Source of the DNA: Nocardioides xinjiangensis
GTDB lineage: Bacteria; Actinomycetota; Actinomycetes; Propionibacteriales; Nocardioidaceae
Reading direction: 5' to 3'
Length of the DNA: 64,000 nt
Assembly (NCBI RefSeq): GCF_017916455.1
Contig: NZ_JAFMSY010000003.1
Coordinates: 124,001 to 188,000, forward strand
Part shown: positions 33,977 to 43,609 of the stretch, one piece after another
Layout: every line of letters starts with the position of its first letter
Position numbering within the stretch: position 1 is the stretch's first letter
Position numbers and translations under genes: made by a program
Notes under the pieces: generated by a model
What the model was told of the DNA's origin: nothing
Seen by the model: only the letters and a program-made list of their open reading frames with translations
Database searches by the model: none

Positions 33977-36900
33977 TCAGTAGTCGGTGCTGTGACCGCG
34001 CGGAGCCTCGAAGGCCGCGTCGAGCAGCGTCTTCTGCTCCTCCACGTGGCGCTTCACCGTGCCGACCGACGGCGACGCCGACGCGGGGCGGGTGATCGGC
34101 TCGACCGTGAGGTCGAGGTGCGGCCAGACGTTGAGCTGGTAGTGCGGCCACGGGCCCATGTTGCGCGGCTCGTCCTGCACCCAGCGGATCGCCTTGAGGT
34201 GCGGGTACCTGGCGATCTCGGCCCTGATCTCCTCGACCGGGTTCGGGTACAGCCGCTCGATGCGGCCGATCGCGAACGTGTCGCCGTTGTCGCGCTTGCC
34301 CCGCTCCACCATGAGGTCCCACGTGACCCGGCCCGAGCACATGATGAGGGTCTCGACCTTGTCCGGGTCGGCGCTCGCGTCGCCGATGAACGGCCGGAAG
34401 GTGGTGTCCCCGACGAAGTCGGCCGGCTGCGAGGCGGCCTCCTTGCGCTTGAGCATCGACTTCGGCGTGAAGACGATGAGCGGACGGTGCTCCTCGCCCA
34501 GCGCGTGGCGACGCAGCAGGTGGAAGTACGACGCGGGCGTCGACGGCTGCGCGACGACCATGGCGTCCTCGGCGCTCATCGTCAGGAAGCGCTCGATGCG
34601 CGCCGACGAGTGGTCGGGGCCCTGTCCCTCGTAGCCGTGGGGGAGCAGCAGCACCACCCCGGACTGCTGGCGCCACTTGGTCTCACCGGCGGAGATGAAC
34701 TCGTCGATGACGATCTGCGCCCCGTTGACGAAGTCGCCGAACTGCGCCTCCCACAGCACCAGCGCCTCGGGCCGCGCGACGGAGTAGCCGTACTCGAACC
34801 CGAGGGCGGCGTACTCCGAGAGCAGCGAGTCGTAGGCGTGGAACTTGGCCTGGTCCTCGGTGAGGTTGGTCAGCGGCGTCCACTCGTCGGCGTTGGTGCG
34901 GTCGATGATGGTGGCGAAGCGCTGCACGAACGTGCCACGACGCGAGTCCTGGCCGGCCAGCCGCACCGGGCGCCCGTCCATGAGGAGCGAGCCGAAGGCG
35001 AGGATCTCGCCGGTGCCCCAGTCGATGGGGCCCTCGGTGATCGCCGCCGCCCGGCGCTGCAGCTGCGGCATCACCTTCGGGTGGACCGTGAAGCCCTCCG
35101 GCGGCGTGACGTAGCTGTCGGCGATCCGCTTGAGGACCTCCGGGCTGACCGCGGTCGAGAAGTCGCCCGCCGGCTTGTCCGGGTAGTCCGGCACGGTGGT
35201 CCACTCGGTGAGCGCCTCCGAGCTGGCCTCGCGCACCTCGGTGAAGACCCGCTCCAGCTGCTGCTGGTAGTCCTTGAGGACCTGCTCGGCCTCCTCGATC
35301 GTGATGTCGCCGCGACCGATGAGGGACTCGGTGTAGAGCTTGCGGACCGAGCGCTTCTGCTCGATGAGGTCGTACATCAGCGGCTGGGTGTACGACGGGT
35401 CGTCGCCCTCGTTGTGCCCGCGGCGGCGGTAGCACACGAGGTCGATGACGACGTCCTTGTTGAAGGCCTGGCGGTAGTCGAACGCCAGCCGGGCCACCCG
35501 GATGCAGGCCTCGGGGTCGTCGCCGTTGACGTGGAAGATCGGCGCCTGCACCATCCGCGCCACGTCGGTGGCGTAGAGGGAGGAGCGCGACGAGCCGGGA
35601 GCGGTGGTGAAGCCGACCTGGTTGTTGATGACCAGGTGCACCGTGCCGCCCGTGCGGTAGCCGCGCAGCTGCGAGAGGTTGAGCGTCTCGGCCACCACGC
35701 CCTGCCCGGCGAACGCGGCGTCGCCGTGCACGAGCAGGGGCAGCACCGGGAACTTCTCGCCCTGGTCGAGGATGTCCTGCTTGGCGCGCGCGATGCCCTC
35801 CAGGACCGGGTTGACCGCCTCGAGGTGGGAGGGGTTGGCCGCCACGGACACCTTGATCCTGTCGCCGGACCCGGCGACGAACTCGCCCTCGGCGCCGAGG
35901 TGGTACTTCACGTCGCCGGAGCCCTGGACCGTTCGGGGGTCGATGTTGCCCTCGAACTCGCGGAAGATCTGGCTGTACTTCTTGCCGACGATGTTGGCCA
36001 GCACGTTGAGGCGGCCGCGGTGCGCCATGCCGATGGCGACCTCGTCGAGGCCGGTCTCGGCGGCCGCCTCGCAGATCTCGTCGATGAGCGGGATCGTCGT
36101 CTCGCCACCCTCGAGGCTGAAGCGCTTCTGGCCGACGAACTTGGTCTGCAGGAACGTCTCGAACGCCTCGGCCTGGTTGAGCTTGAGCAGGATGCGCAGC
36201 TGCTCCTCTCGGGGCGGCTTCACGTGCGGCTGCTCCACGCGCTCCTGGATCCACTTGCGCTGCTCGGGGTCCATGATGTGCATGTACTCGATGCCGGTCG
36301 TGCGGCAGTAGGAGTCGCGCAGGATGCCCAGGATGTTGCGCAGCTTCATGAAGCGCCGGCCCTCGCCGCCGAAGGACCCGGTCGCGAACTCGCGGTCGAG
36401 GTCCCACAGGGTGAGGCCGTGCGACTCCACCTCCAGGTCGGGGTGGCTGCGCTGGCGGTACTCCAGCGGGTCGGTGTCGGCCATGAGGTGGCCGCGGACC
36501 CGGTAGGCGTGGATGAGCTCGAGGATGCGGGCCTGCTTGACGATGTCGTCGTCGTGGTTGGCCACCACGTCGCGTGCCCAGCGGATCGGCTCGTAGGGGA
36601 TGCGCAGCGAGCGGAAGATCTCGTCGTAGAAGTCGTCCTCGCCGAGCAGCAGGCCGTGCACGCGCTTGAGGAACTCGCCCGACTGCGCGCCCTGGATGAC
36701 GCGGTGGTCGTAGGTCGAGGTGAGCGTCATCGCCTTGCTGATGGCGTTGCGGTTGATCGCCTCCTCGGAGGCGCCCTGCCACTCCGGCGGGTACTCCATG
36801 GCGCCGACGCCGATGATCGCGCCCTGGCCGGCCATCAGGCGCGGCACCGAGTGCACCGTGCCGATGCCGCCGGGGTTGGTCAGCGAGATCGTGGTGCCCT

Positions 36901-37846
36901 GGAAGTCGGCGACGGTCAGCTTGCCGTCGCGCGCCTTGCGCACCATCTCCTCGTACGCGGTCCAGAAGGCAGCGAAGTCCATGGCCTCGGCGCCCTTGAT
37001 GCTCGGGACGAGCAGCTGCCGGGTCCCGTCGGACTTCTGCATGTCGATCGCGAGGCCGAGGTTGATGTGGGCCGGCGTGATCAGGTTGGGCTTGCCGTCG
37101 ACCACCTCGTAGCCGACGTTCATCTCCGGCATCGCGCGCAGCGCCTTCACGAGGGCGTAGCCGATGATGTGGGTGAAGGAGACCTTGCCGCCGCGGGCGC
37201 GGGCGAGGTGGTTGTTGATGACGGTGCGGTTGTCCCACAGGAGCTTGACGGGGACCGAGCGGACCGACGTGGCGGTGGGGACGCTGAGGGAGGCGTCCAT
37301 GTTGGCGGCCGTGCGGGCGGGCGCGCCGCGCAGCACCGTGTACGTGGGCTCGTCGCCCGCGTCGGTCGGGGCGGCCGGCTTGGGGTCCTTCGCGACCGGG
37401 CTGCTCGTGCCCTTGGCGGGCTCCTCGGCGGCGGCGGCCGGACGCTGCGTGGACCTGGGCGCGGGGGACTCCGTCCTCGGCGCCTCCTGCTGGGCCGCCG
37501 ACGAGCTCTGGGTCGACGTGCGGGGCGTCGGGGACGCAGCCTGCTGGGGCGCCTTCTGGGGCGCCTTCTCGGCCGCCTGGGTGGGGGCCTTGGCAGGGGC
37601 CTTCGCGGGCGCCGAGGCCGGGGCGGCAGCCGCGGCAGGCTTCGCAGGCTGGGCCTGGGCCGCCGGCGCGGCGGAGGCCGCCGAGCTGCCGTTGCCGAAG
37701 TACGCCGCCCACTCCGGACCCACGCTGGCGGGATCCTTGTCGTACTGCTCCTTCATCTCCTCCACGAGCCACTCGTTGGCTCCGAGGTCGGATGACGGTG
37801 CAACCGAGGACTGGTTGCCGGACTGCCCGTTCGGGGACTGCGCCAC
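33977..37846 (-). CDS. kgd: multifunctional 2-oxoglutarate metabolism enzyme (Kgd, E1o-E2o fusion)
   Basis: 1289 residues from GTG 37846, with GAGGCG 9 bases upstream. N-terminal docking segment ([28 protein letters not shown]), an Ala/Pro-rich linker (~60-150), an E2o-like acyltransferase domain with [16 protein letters not shown], then the TPP-dependent E1o domain with [19 protein letters not shown] and [22 protein letters not shown]. It catalyses 2-oxoglutarate dehydrogenase/decarboxylase and carboligase reactions at the TCA branch point. No lipoyl domain, as in other Kgd proteins. In mycobacteria GarA inhibits it; no garA is here. Confidence 0.97.
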   Translation of the reverse strand: MAQSPNGQSGNQSSVAPSSDLGANEWLVEEMKEQYDKDPASVGPEWAAYFGNGSSAASAAPAAQAQPAKPAAAAAPASAPAKAPAKAPTQAAEKAPQKAPQQAASPTPRTSTQSSSAAQQEAPRTESPAPRSTQRPAAAAEEPAKGTSSPVAKDPKPAAPTDAGDEPTYTVLRGAPARTAANMDASLSVPTATSVRSVPVKLLWDNRTVINNHLARARGGKVSFTHIIGYALVKALRAMPEMNVGYEVVDGKPNLITPAHINLGLAIDMQKSDGTRQLLVPSIKGAEAMDFAAFWTAYEEMVRKARDGKLTVADFQGTTISLTNPGGIGTVHSVPRLMAGQGAIIGVGAMEYPPEWQGASEEAINRNAISKAMTLTSTYDHRVIQGAQSGEFLKRVHGLLLGEDDFYDEIFRSLRIPYEPIRWARDVVANHDDDIVKQARILELIHAYRVRGHLMADTDPLEYRQRSHPDLEVESHGLTLWDLDREFATGSFGGEGRRFMKLRNILGILRDSYCRTTGIEYMHIMDPEQRKWIQERVEQPHVKPPREEQLRILLKLNQAEAFETFLQTKFVGQKRFSLEGGETTIPLIDEICEAAAETGLDEVAIGMAHRGRLNVLANIVGKKYSQIFREFEGNIDPRTVQGSGDVKYHLGAEGEFVAGSGDRIKVSVAANPSHLEAVNPVLEGIARAKQDILDQGEKFPVLPLLVHGDAAFAGQGVVAETLNLSQLRGYRTGGTVHLVINNQVGFTTAPGSSRSSLYATDVARMVQAPIFHVNGDDPEACIRVARLAFDYRQAFNKDVVIDLVCYRRRGHNEGDDPSYTQPLMYDLIEQKRSVRKLYTESLIGRGDITIEEAEQVLKDYQQQLERVFTEVREASSEALTEWTTVPDYPDKPAGDFSTAVSPEVLKRIADSYVTPPEGFTVHPKVMPQLQRRAAAITEGPIDWGTGEILAFGSLLMDGRPVRLAGQDSRRGTFVQRFATIIDRTNADEWTPLTNLTEDQAKFHAYDSLLSEYAALGFEYGYSVARPEALVLWEAQFGDFVNGAQIVIDEFISAGETKWRQQSGVVLLLPHGYEGQGPDHSSARIERFLTMSAEDAMVVAQPSTPASYFHLLRRHALGEEHRPLIVFTPKSMLKRKEAASQPADFVGDTTFRPFIGDASADPDKVETLIMCSGRVTWDLMVERGKRDNGDTFAIGRIERLYPNPVEEIRAEIARYPHLKAIRWVQDEPRNMGPWPHYQLNVWPHLDLTVEPITRPASASPSVGTVKRHVEEQKTLLDAAFEAPRGHSTDY

Positions 37847-37995
37847 GCTTGTTTCGCCTCTTCCAGGATTCTTCGCGCGAGGAAATGACCAAGTCGCCGA
37901 CAAGGCTAGTCGCACACGCACGCAAATGCAGGGGCGGGCCTTTCGTTTGATGCATGGTGTGGGCCACAGCCCCGACACCACTGCCTGGAGAGCTC

Positions 37996-38610
37996 ATGCC
38001 ACGCCCCTCATCGGGCCGCACCCGGGGTGCCCGTCGCCTCGCGGGAGTCGTCCTCGTCGCCCTGCTCCCGCTGTCCGCGGGCTGCCGGTCCACCGGCGAT
38101 CCGTCGGCCGCGCCGGAGCGTCCCGGCGGCGACGCGCAGGTGGAGCTGGCCTCGCACCCGGTGCCGACGAGGACCGGGATCCACCGCGTGCACGGACGGC
38201 TCCCGGTCGCGCGGCGCAAGGCAGTGCGCCGGCAGGTCGGCGAGGTCGTCGACCGCTGGTGGGAGGCCGCCTACCTCGGGGGCACCTATCCGCGCAGCAG
38301 CTTCCCGTCGGCGTTCCCGGGCTTCACCGGGGCTGCCGAGGAGCGCGCGCGCAGCGACAAGGCGCTGCTCACGAACCAGACCACCGGCCGGCGGATCGAG
38401 TCGGTCACGCCCCGGCGGCGCGCGGTCACCCTCGACATCCTGGCCACCCGCGGGCAGGCCCGGGCCGTGACGGCCCACTTCGTCCTGCGGTTCGACACCA
38501 CCGGACCGAGGACCGCGACCACGACCGTCCGCGGCCGGCTGTTCCTCACGCGCAGGAGCGGGACGTGGCGCATCTTCGGCTACGACGTCGCGAGGGGAGC
38601 CCGCCGATGA
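37996..38610 (+). CDS. lipoprotein of unknown function
   Basis: 204 residues from ATG 37996 with GGAGAG upstream; an earlier ATG (37954) has less support. Signal and lipobox ARRLAGVVLVALLPLSAGC give a lipidated Cys near residue 30. The body has a beta-rich, positively charged domain (RLPVARRKAVRRQVGEVVDRWWEAAY) with a C-terminal SGTWRIFGYDVARG strand. No recognised catalytic motif. It overlaps the LCP gene by 4 bases (ATGA), so it may work with that cell-wall ligase. Confidence 0.75.
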   Translation: MPRPSSGRTRGARRLAGVVLVALLPLSAGCRSTGDPSAAPERPGGDAQVELASHPVPTRTGIHRVHGRLPVARRKAVRRQVGEVVDRWWEAAYLGGTYPRSSFPSAFPGFTGAAEERARSDKALLTNQTTGRRIESVTPRRRAVTLDILATRGQARAVTAHFVLRFDTTGPRTATTTVRGRLFLTRRSGTWRIFGYDVARGARR

Positions 38611-39548
38611 CCACCCGCCGGACCGACCTCGTGGGGCACCTGCGGCGTGCGCGCCGCACCACCCGGACCGCCGTGCTGGCCGCCGTGCTCGCCGCCACCG
38701 GCCTCGCGATCCCGCCCTCCGCCGTGCAGCCGACCGACGTGAGCCTGGTCAAGATCCGCCACGCGCAGGGTGTCGCAACCGGTGGGGACGACGTCGTGTG
38801 GATCCTCGCGGTCGGCTCCGACGCCCGGCCGGGACAGGAGATGACCCGCGCGCGCGGCGACGCGCTGCAGATGGTCGGCATCAACACCCGCACCGGCTCG
38901 GCCACCGCGATCGGGGTGCCCCGCGACTCCTGGGTCGCCATACCGGGGCACGGTCGGGAGAAGATCAACTCCGCCCTCTACGTCGCCGGCCCGCGCGGCA
39001 TGGCCGGAGCGATGAGCGACCTGGTGGGGATCGAGCCCGACTACGTCGTCGTGACCCGGTTCCCGTTCTTCGAGGACATGGTCGACGACATCGGGGGCAT
39101 CACCGTGAGCAACCCGCGCCGGTTCTCCGACCCGTACCTGAAGAAGGAAGGGTTCGCGAAGGGCCGGGTCCACCTCGACGGCTACAACGCGATGGCGTTC
39201 TCCCGGATCCGCAAGGGCCTCGCGGGTGGCGACTTCGACCGCTCGGCCAACCAGCAGCGCACGCTGCGCGGCATCCATGCGCGCATCCGCAGCCAGGCGG
39301 ACGAGCCCGGCTTCATCGAGCGCGGCGTGATGACGGTGCTGGCGCACACCGACACCAACGCCTCGCCCGCCGAGCTCTTCGAGATCGCGCAGGCCGTCGC
39401 GCAGGTGGACCCGCGCAGGATCACCACCTGCGTGATCGGTGGTCGGATCGGCTTCGTGGGCGCGGCGAGCGTGGTGTTCCCCGACGTGGCGCAGGCGCGG
39501 CGCCTGGGGCGCGAGGCCCGCCAGGACGCCGCCCTGCGTCACTGCTGA
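38607..39548 (+). CDS. LytR-CpsA-Psr (LCP) family protein
   Basis: 313 residues. N-terminal membrane helix (TTRTAVLAAVLAATGLAIPPSA) and an extracytoplasmic LCP domain: ILAVGSDARPGQEMTRARGDALQMVGINTRTGSATAIGVPRDSWVAIP, then HGREKINSALYVAGP and the conserved Arg pairs in FSRIRKGLAGGDFDRSANQQRTL. LCP enzymes transfer lipid-linked wall polymers (teichoic acid, arabinogalactan, capsule) to peptidoglycan. It follows a lipoprotein in the same transcript. A hairpin at 39549-39571 ends the unit. Confidence 0.92.
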   Translation: MTTRRTDLVGHLRRARRTTRTAVLAAVLAATGLAIPPSAVQPTDVSLVKIRHAQGVATGGDDVVWILAVGSDARPGQEMTRARGDALQMVGINTRTGSATAIGVPRDSWVAIPGHGREKINSALYVAGPRGMAGAMSDLVGIEPDYVVVTRFPFFEDMVDDIGGITVSNPRRFSDPYLKKEGFAKGRVHLDGYNAMAFSRIRKGLAGGDFDRSANQQRTLRGIHARIRSQADEPGFIERGVMTVLAHTDTNASPAELFEIAQAVAQVDPRRITTCVIGGRIGFVGAASVVFPDVAQARRLGREARQDAALRHC

Positions 39549-39571
39549 GCGGGGTCGCGCAGCGACCCCGC
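39549..39571. terminator. hairpin between convergent LCP and anchor-P genes
   Basis: GCGGGGTCGC (39549-39558), loop GCA, and the exact reverse complement GCGACCCCGC (39562-39571). No U-run; likely a two-way barrier between the genes. Confidence 0.6.
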
Positions 39572-39578
39572 CCGGTGC

Positions 39579-40997
39579 TCAGTGGGGGTAGATCCGGCCC
39601 GCCGTGCGGGCGAGGTCGATCACGACCGCCTCGGAGTAGAGCTTGATCCGCAGCGCGATGACCTGCGACCCGCGCGACCCGGTGTCGACGAGCTGCCGCT
39701 GGATCTCGCCGGCGCCGTTGGGCAGCTCGACGACGCCGCCGGGGGCGGGCACCTCGAGCGGCTGACCGCCGACGGTGATCGACCCGATGGCTGTCGAGAC
39801 CTTGGAGCCCACCCGCTTGCCGGTCTTCTGGCGCATCGCGGCCCGCGAGCTGACGTCGGTGATGACGAGCTGCGCGGTCGGGATCGAGACCGACCTGATG
39901 GCGGTGCGGGACCAGCCCTTGGCCACCTTCTTGGCGCGGTACTGGTCGCCGTTGACCTGGTAGGTGATGCCGTCGAGCAGGACGGGCACCGGGACCAGCT
40001 GGCTGGCGTGGGGGACCTGGTAGGTCTGCGTGCGTCCGCGCGAGCCCTGGCACGGCAGCGCCTTGTGCTGCACGTTGCCGAACTTCAGCGCTCCCCGGAG
40101 CGCCTGGTAGTCCATGGCCGTGCCGCCCGAGCGGAAGACGCCGACCGGGGCGGGACCGCCCATGCGCACCCGCGCCGTGCCCAGCTCGACGAGCTGGCGA
40201 CGACCGCCGGCGGTGACCTCGATGCGCAGCGCGGAGGCCTGGGACTGGGCGTTGTGGCTGTTGGCCCGGCCGGTCTTGTAGCCCAGCGCAATCGACCCGA
40301 GACCGGGGATGACGATCGGCTTGGTGACGTCGCTGAGGACCTGGAAGACCTGCTGGGCGGCCTGCTGCGTGCCGGTGAAGACGGTGTCGGTCACCTGCTC
40401 GAGCGGCGCGAGGAGCTGCTGCAGCTCGGGCGGCAGCTGCTGCACGACCGTGTTCTCCAGCAGCTCGAGGGAGATGCTGGCGAAGGTGAAGCTCTCGGCG
40501 TGGCCGTAGCCCCGCGGGGTGTTGAACGCGTGAGCGGTGGTCTGAAGGCCCTTGATGACCAGCCGCGGCGTCGTCAGGGGACCGACGGTCCCGCCGATCG
40601 AGATGTCGCCGATCGTGTTGGTGCCGCGGACGCCGTGCGTGCTGCCGTCGACGTAGGTCTCGGTGCGGCTCGTGCTCGCCGAGACGTGGATCAGCGGGTT
40701 GTCCGGGACCGACACAGCGCTCCGCTGCTCGGTGACCTTGCCCACGGAGCGCGTGCACAGCTGCTGTGCGTGCGCGTCCTTGAGGTTGAGCGCCTCGACG
40801 CTGTCGGTCACCAGCTTCACGCCGTAGACGTCGCCGCGATAGCCGAAGTCGGTCAGCGCCGACCGCGCCGCGCGGGCGTCGGTGCCGGTGCCGGCTCCGT
40901 CGGCCAGCGCCGGTGCGACTCCGGTGGCCAGCGCGAGCGAGGCGCTCACGCCGATGGCGACGGCTGCCGCCAACGGTCGGCGGATCAGGTTCTGCAT
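39579..40997 (-). CDS. secreted choice-of-anchor P family protein
   Basis: 472 residues. Signal peptide RRPLAAAVAIGVSASLALATGVAPALA. The mature part is beta-rich with repeated short strands (SVSVPDNPLIHVSASTSRTETYVDG-like and TTPRLVIKGLQTTAHAFNTPRG) and few cysteines, typical of the choice-of-anchor P group in actinobacteria. No sortase LPxTG, membrane tail or lipobox was found, so the anchoring is unclear. Function unknown; an adhesin or surface-structure role is a guess. Confidence 0.7.
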   Translation of the reverse strand: MQNLIRRPLAAAVAIGVSASLALATGVAPALADGAGTGTDARAARSALTDFGYRGDVYGVKLVTDSVEALNLKDAHAQQLCTRSVGKVTEQRSAVSVPDNPLIHVSASTSRTETYVDGSTHGVRGTNTIGDISIGGTVGPLTTPRLVIKGLQTTAHAFNTPRGYGHAESFTFASISLELLENTVVQQLPPELQQLLAPLEQVTDTVFTGTQQAAQQVFQVLSDVTKPIVIPGLGSIALGYKTGRANSHNAQSQASALRIEVTAGGRRQLVELGTARVRMGGPAPVGVFRSGGTAMDYQALRGALKFGNVQHKALPCQGSRGRTQTYQVPHASQLVPVPVLLDGITYQVNGDQYRAKKVAKGWSRTAIRSVSIPTAQLVITDVSSRAAMRQKTGKRVGSKVSTAIGSITVGGQPLEVPAPGGVVELPNGAGEIQRQLVDTGSRGSQVIALRIKLYSEAVVIDLARTAGRIYPH

Positions 40998-41129
40998 GTT
41001 CCCTCCCGGGGTCCGGGGGAGTCGACACGTGGGCCGTCCCCAGTGACCGGCCAGTAACTCCCTCAGGCCGTCAACGAGGGGAGCACGGATTGGTGACGGC
41101 CGTCACCGCGGACGGGGCCGGAAATGACG

Positions 41130-41155
41130 AACGGACCCACGTCGAAGTGGGTCCG
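41130..41155 (-). terminator. intrinsic terminator downstream of tRNA-Arg
   Basis: ACGGACCCAC (41130-41139), a 6-base loop and GTGGGTCCGT (41146-41155). On the minus strand it follows the tRNA by 34 bases and is trailed by TCGTCATTT. Confidence 0.65.
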
Positions 41156-41188
41156 TCGGTCTGCGAGCGGCTGCGACAGCAGCGGGGG

Positions 41189-41261
41189 CGCCTCCGGCAG
41201 GATTCGAACCTGCGGCACCTGGTACCGGAAACCAGTGCTCTATCCCCTGAGCTACGGAGGC
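41189..41261 (-). tRNA. tRNA-Arg (anticodon CCG)
   Basis: On the minus strand, acceptor GCCTCCG (from 41261) pairs with CGGAGGC; D-arm AGCTCAGGGGATAGAGC; anticodon stem CTGGT/ACCAG with loop TTCCGGT, so the anticodon is CCG and reads CGG arginine codons; T-arm GCAGGTTCGAATCCTGC. 73 bases, no encoded CCA. It lies about 700 bases upstream of argS, on the opposite strand. Confidence 0.97.
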
Positions 41262-41338
41262 CTGCACCTCTCCCGGAGGAGCTCCGGGTTGGGTGCGCGG
41301 TGAAGACTACCGGTCGTGCGACGCGGTCGTGAAACCGC

Positions 41339-41836
41339 CTAGCGGAGGGCGAGGGAGCCGGAGGTCACGGCGGGGAAGGGCAGGCCCTCGTGCTCGGCGA
41401 CGCGGGCGTCGAGCGCGGCGGCGACGTCCTCGGGCCACGGCGCCGTACGCCGGGTCTCCAGGTCGATGTGCAAGAAGATCTCCTCCACCACGCAGGCGAC
41501 CTTCTGGTGGGTCTCGTCGAGCAGGTAGACCAGCACGTGCGCGGCGCGCTCGGAGCGGCCGAGCAGGCGCACCCGGGCGGACATCTGGTCGCCGGTGCGC
41601 AGCTCGCTGAGGTAGGTGACGTGGTGCTCGGCGGTGAAGCACGCCTGGCCGTGCGTCAGCGGCCACATCTGAGGGATCCCGACCTCGACGAGGGACTCGT
41701 CGAGGCCCTCGCTGGCGATGCCGATGTAGTGGCGGACGTTGAGGTGGCCGTTGATGTCCTCGAAGGGCATCGGCACGGGCTGCTCGACGTAGGCGGGGAG
41801 GCCGCTCAGCTGGTCGTAGGTCGGGTGCGTCGTCAC
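41339..41836 (-). CDS. hotdog-fold acyl-CoA thioesterase
   Basis: 165 residues from GTG 41836. FEDINGHLNVRHYIGIASEGL matches the 4-hydroxybenzoyl-CoA thioesterase type; the Asp in FEDINGHLN is the catalytic position. The rest has HHVTYLSELRTGDQMSARVRLLG and a C-terminal VEEIFLHIDLETRR helix. It probably hydrolyses a medium or long acyl-CoA. A TAGGGT sits 8 bases upstream of GTG, slightly off the leaderless spacing. It is divergent from argS. Confidence 0.85.
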   Translation of the reverse strand: MTTHPTYDQLSGLPAYVEQPVPMPFEDINGHLNVRHYIGIASEGLDESLVEVGIPQMWPLTHGQACFTAEHHVTYLSELRTGDQMSARVRLLGRSERAAHVLVYLLDETHQKVACVVEEIFLHIDLETRRTAPWPEDVAAALDARVAEHEGLPFPAVTSGSLALR

Positions 41837-41920
41837 AGCGCAGAACCCTAGGGCAGGACCCGGGCGCCGGCCGGGGGGCCACGGCGTGAAACCGGTTCGG
41901 TCCGAGCCGGCGGCCGCCGA

Positions 41921-41926
41921 TAGGCT
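41921..41926 (+). promoter_or_regulatory. leaderless -10 (TAGGCT) for argS
   Basis: TAGGCT ends 6 bases before GTG 41933; no ribosome-binding site. Confidence 0.55.
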
Positions 41927-41932
41927 TGTCCG

Positions 41933-43603
41933 GTGAATCCCTCGCAGCTCTCCGAGACCATCGTCGACGCGCTGGAGGCCCTCGTGGCCGACGGTGCGAT
42001 CACGCTGCCCGACGGCGTGCCGACCCAGGTCACGGTGGAGCGACCCCGGCAGAAGGGGCACGGCGACTACGCCACCAACGTCGCCCTGCAGCTGGCCAAG
42101 AAGGCCGGCACCAACCCTCGGGCCTTCGCCGACCTCGTCGCCGGCCGGCTGCGCGCCTCCGCGGGCATCGGCGACGTCGAGGTCGCGGGTCCCGGCTTCC
42201 TCAACGTCACGGTCGAGGCCGGCGCCCAGGGGCAGGTCGCGGCCGACGTCGTCGCCGCGGGGCAGACGTACGGCTCCTCCGACGCGTTCGCGGGCGAGAA
42301 GATCAACCTCGAGTTCGTCTCGGCCAACCCCACGGGCCCCCTGCACATCGGCGCGGTCCGCTGGGCCGCCGTGGGCGACGCGCTGGGCCGGGTCTTCGCC
42401 TTCTCCGGCGCCGAGGTGACCCGGGAGTACTACTTCAACGACCACGGTGCCCAGCTCGACCGGTTCAGCTCCTCCCTGCTCGCCTGGGCCAAGGGACGGC
42501 CCGTGCCCGAGGACGGCTACGGCGGGGCCTACATCGAGGAGATCGCCAAGGACGTCGTGGCCAAGCGGCCCGAGGTCCTCGAGCTGCCCGAGGACGAGGC
42601 GCAGGAGATCTTCCGCGCCGAGGGCGTCGAGCTGATGTTCGCCGAGATCAAGCAGTCGCTCCACGACTTCGGGGTGGACTTCGACGTCTACTTCCACGAG
42701 AACAACCTGCACGAGTCCGGCGCCGTCGAGCGCGCCATCGCGCGGCTCACCGAGATGGGCAACACCTACGAGGCCGACGGCGCGCTGTGGCTGAGGACCG
42801 AGAAGTACGGCGACGACAAGGACCGCGTCATCGTGCGCTCCAACGGCTCGCCCGCCTACATCTCCGGCGACCTCGCCTACTACCTGGACAAGAAGGAGCG
42901 GGGGTTCGACCGCTGCTTCATCATGCTCGGCGCCGACCACCACGGCTACGTCGGTCGGATGAACGCCATGTGTGCCGCCTTCGGCGACGAGCCGGGCAAG
43001 GACCTGGAGATCCTCATCGGTCAGATGGTCAACCTGCTGCGCGACGGCAAGCCGCTGCGCATGTCCAAGCGCGCCGGCACCACCGTGACGATCAACGACC
43101 TGGTGGACGCCATCGGCGTCGACGCGGCGCGGTACGCCCTCGCGCGCTACACCAACGACACCAACATCGACCTCGACCTCGACCTGTGGGCCCGGGCCCA
43201 CAACGACAACCCGGTCTACTACGTCCAGTACGCGCACGCGCGGACCTGCCGGATGATCGAGAACGCCGCCGACCTCGGGATGTCCCTTCCCGGCGACTCG
43301 TTCGACCCGACGCTCCTGGCGCACGAGCTCGACGGCCAGCTGCTCCGGGCGCTGGCGGAGTTCCCCAGGGTGGTGAGCGCGGCCGCCGAGCTGCGCGCCC
43401 CCCACCGGGTGGCGCGCTACCTCGAGGACACCGCCTCGGTGTTCAACAAGTGGTACGACACCAGGGAGTGCCGCATGCTGCCGATGGGCGACGAGCCGGT
43501 CACGCCGACCAACGAGGCACGACTCGTCCTGGTCCACGCGACCCGCACCGTCGTCGCCAACGGGCTGCGGCTGCTCGGTGTCTCCGCCCCCGAGAGGATG
43601 TGA
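41933..43603 (+). CDS. argS: arginyl-tRNA synthetase
   Basis: 556 residues. N-terminal Add-1 domain, then the HIGH-type motif [19 protein letters not shown] and the KMSKS-equivalent [17 protein letters not shown]-terminal anticodon-binding domain with [16 protein letters not shown] and [10 protein letters not shown]. It charges tRNA-Arg. GTG start set by the leaderless -10. The first gene of the conserved argS-lysA-hom-thrC-thrB series, separated from lysA by 6 bases. Confidence 0.98.
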   Translation: MNPSQLSETIVDALEALVADGAITLPDGVPTQVTVERPRQKGHGDYATNVALQLAKKAGTNPRAFADLVAGRLRASAGIGDVEVAGPGFLNVTVEAGAQGQVAADVVAAGQTYGSSDAFAGEKINLEFVSANPTGPLHIGAVRWAAVGDALGRVFAFSGAEVTREYYFNDHGAQLDRFSSSLLAWAKGRPVPEDGYGGAYIEEIAKDVVAKRPEVLELPEDEAQEIFRAEGVELMFAEIKQSLHDFGVDFDVYFHENNLHESGAVERAIARLTEMGNTYEADGALWLRTEKYGDDKDRVIVRSNGSPAYISGDLAYYLDKKERGFDRCFIMLGADHHGYVGRMNAMCAAFGDEPGKDLEILIGQMVNLLRDGKPLRMSKRAGTTVTINDLVDAIGVDAARYALARYTNDTNIDLDLDLWARAHNDNPVYYVQYAHARTCRMIENAADLGMSLPGDSFDPTLLAHELDGQLLRALAEFPRVVSAAAELRAPHRVARYLEDTASVFNKWYDTRECRMLPMGDEPVTPTNEARLVLVHATRTVVANGLRLLGVSAPERM

Positions 43604-43609
43604 TCGAGC

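Noticed and set aside
33860..37795. A 1311-residue plus-strand open frame opposite kgd
   Set aside because: Antisense to a certain Kgd gene; composition of high Arg/Val/Gly is typical of GC-driven shadow frames and no family is recognisable.
41189..41261. An integration site at the tRNA-Arg gene
   Set aside because: No integrase, no direct repeat of the tRNA 3' end and no phage genes nearby.
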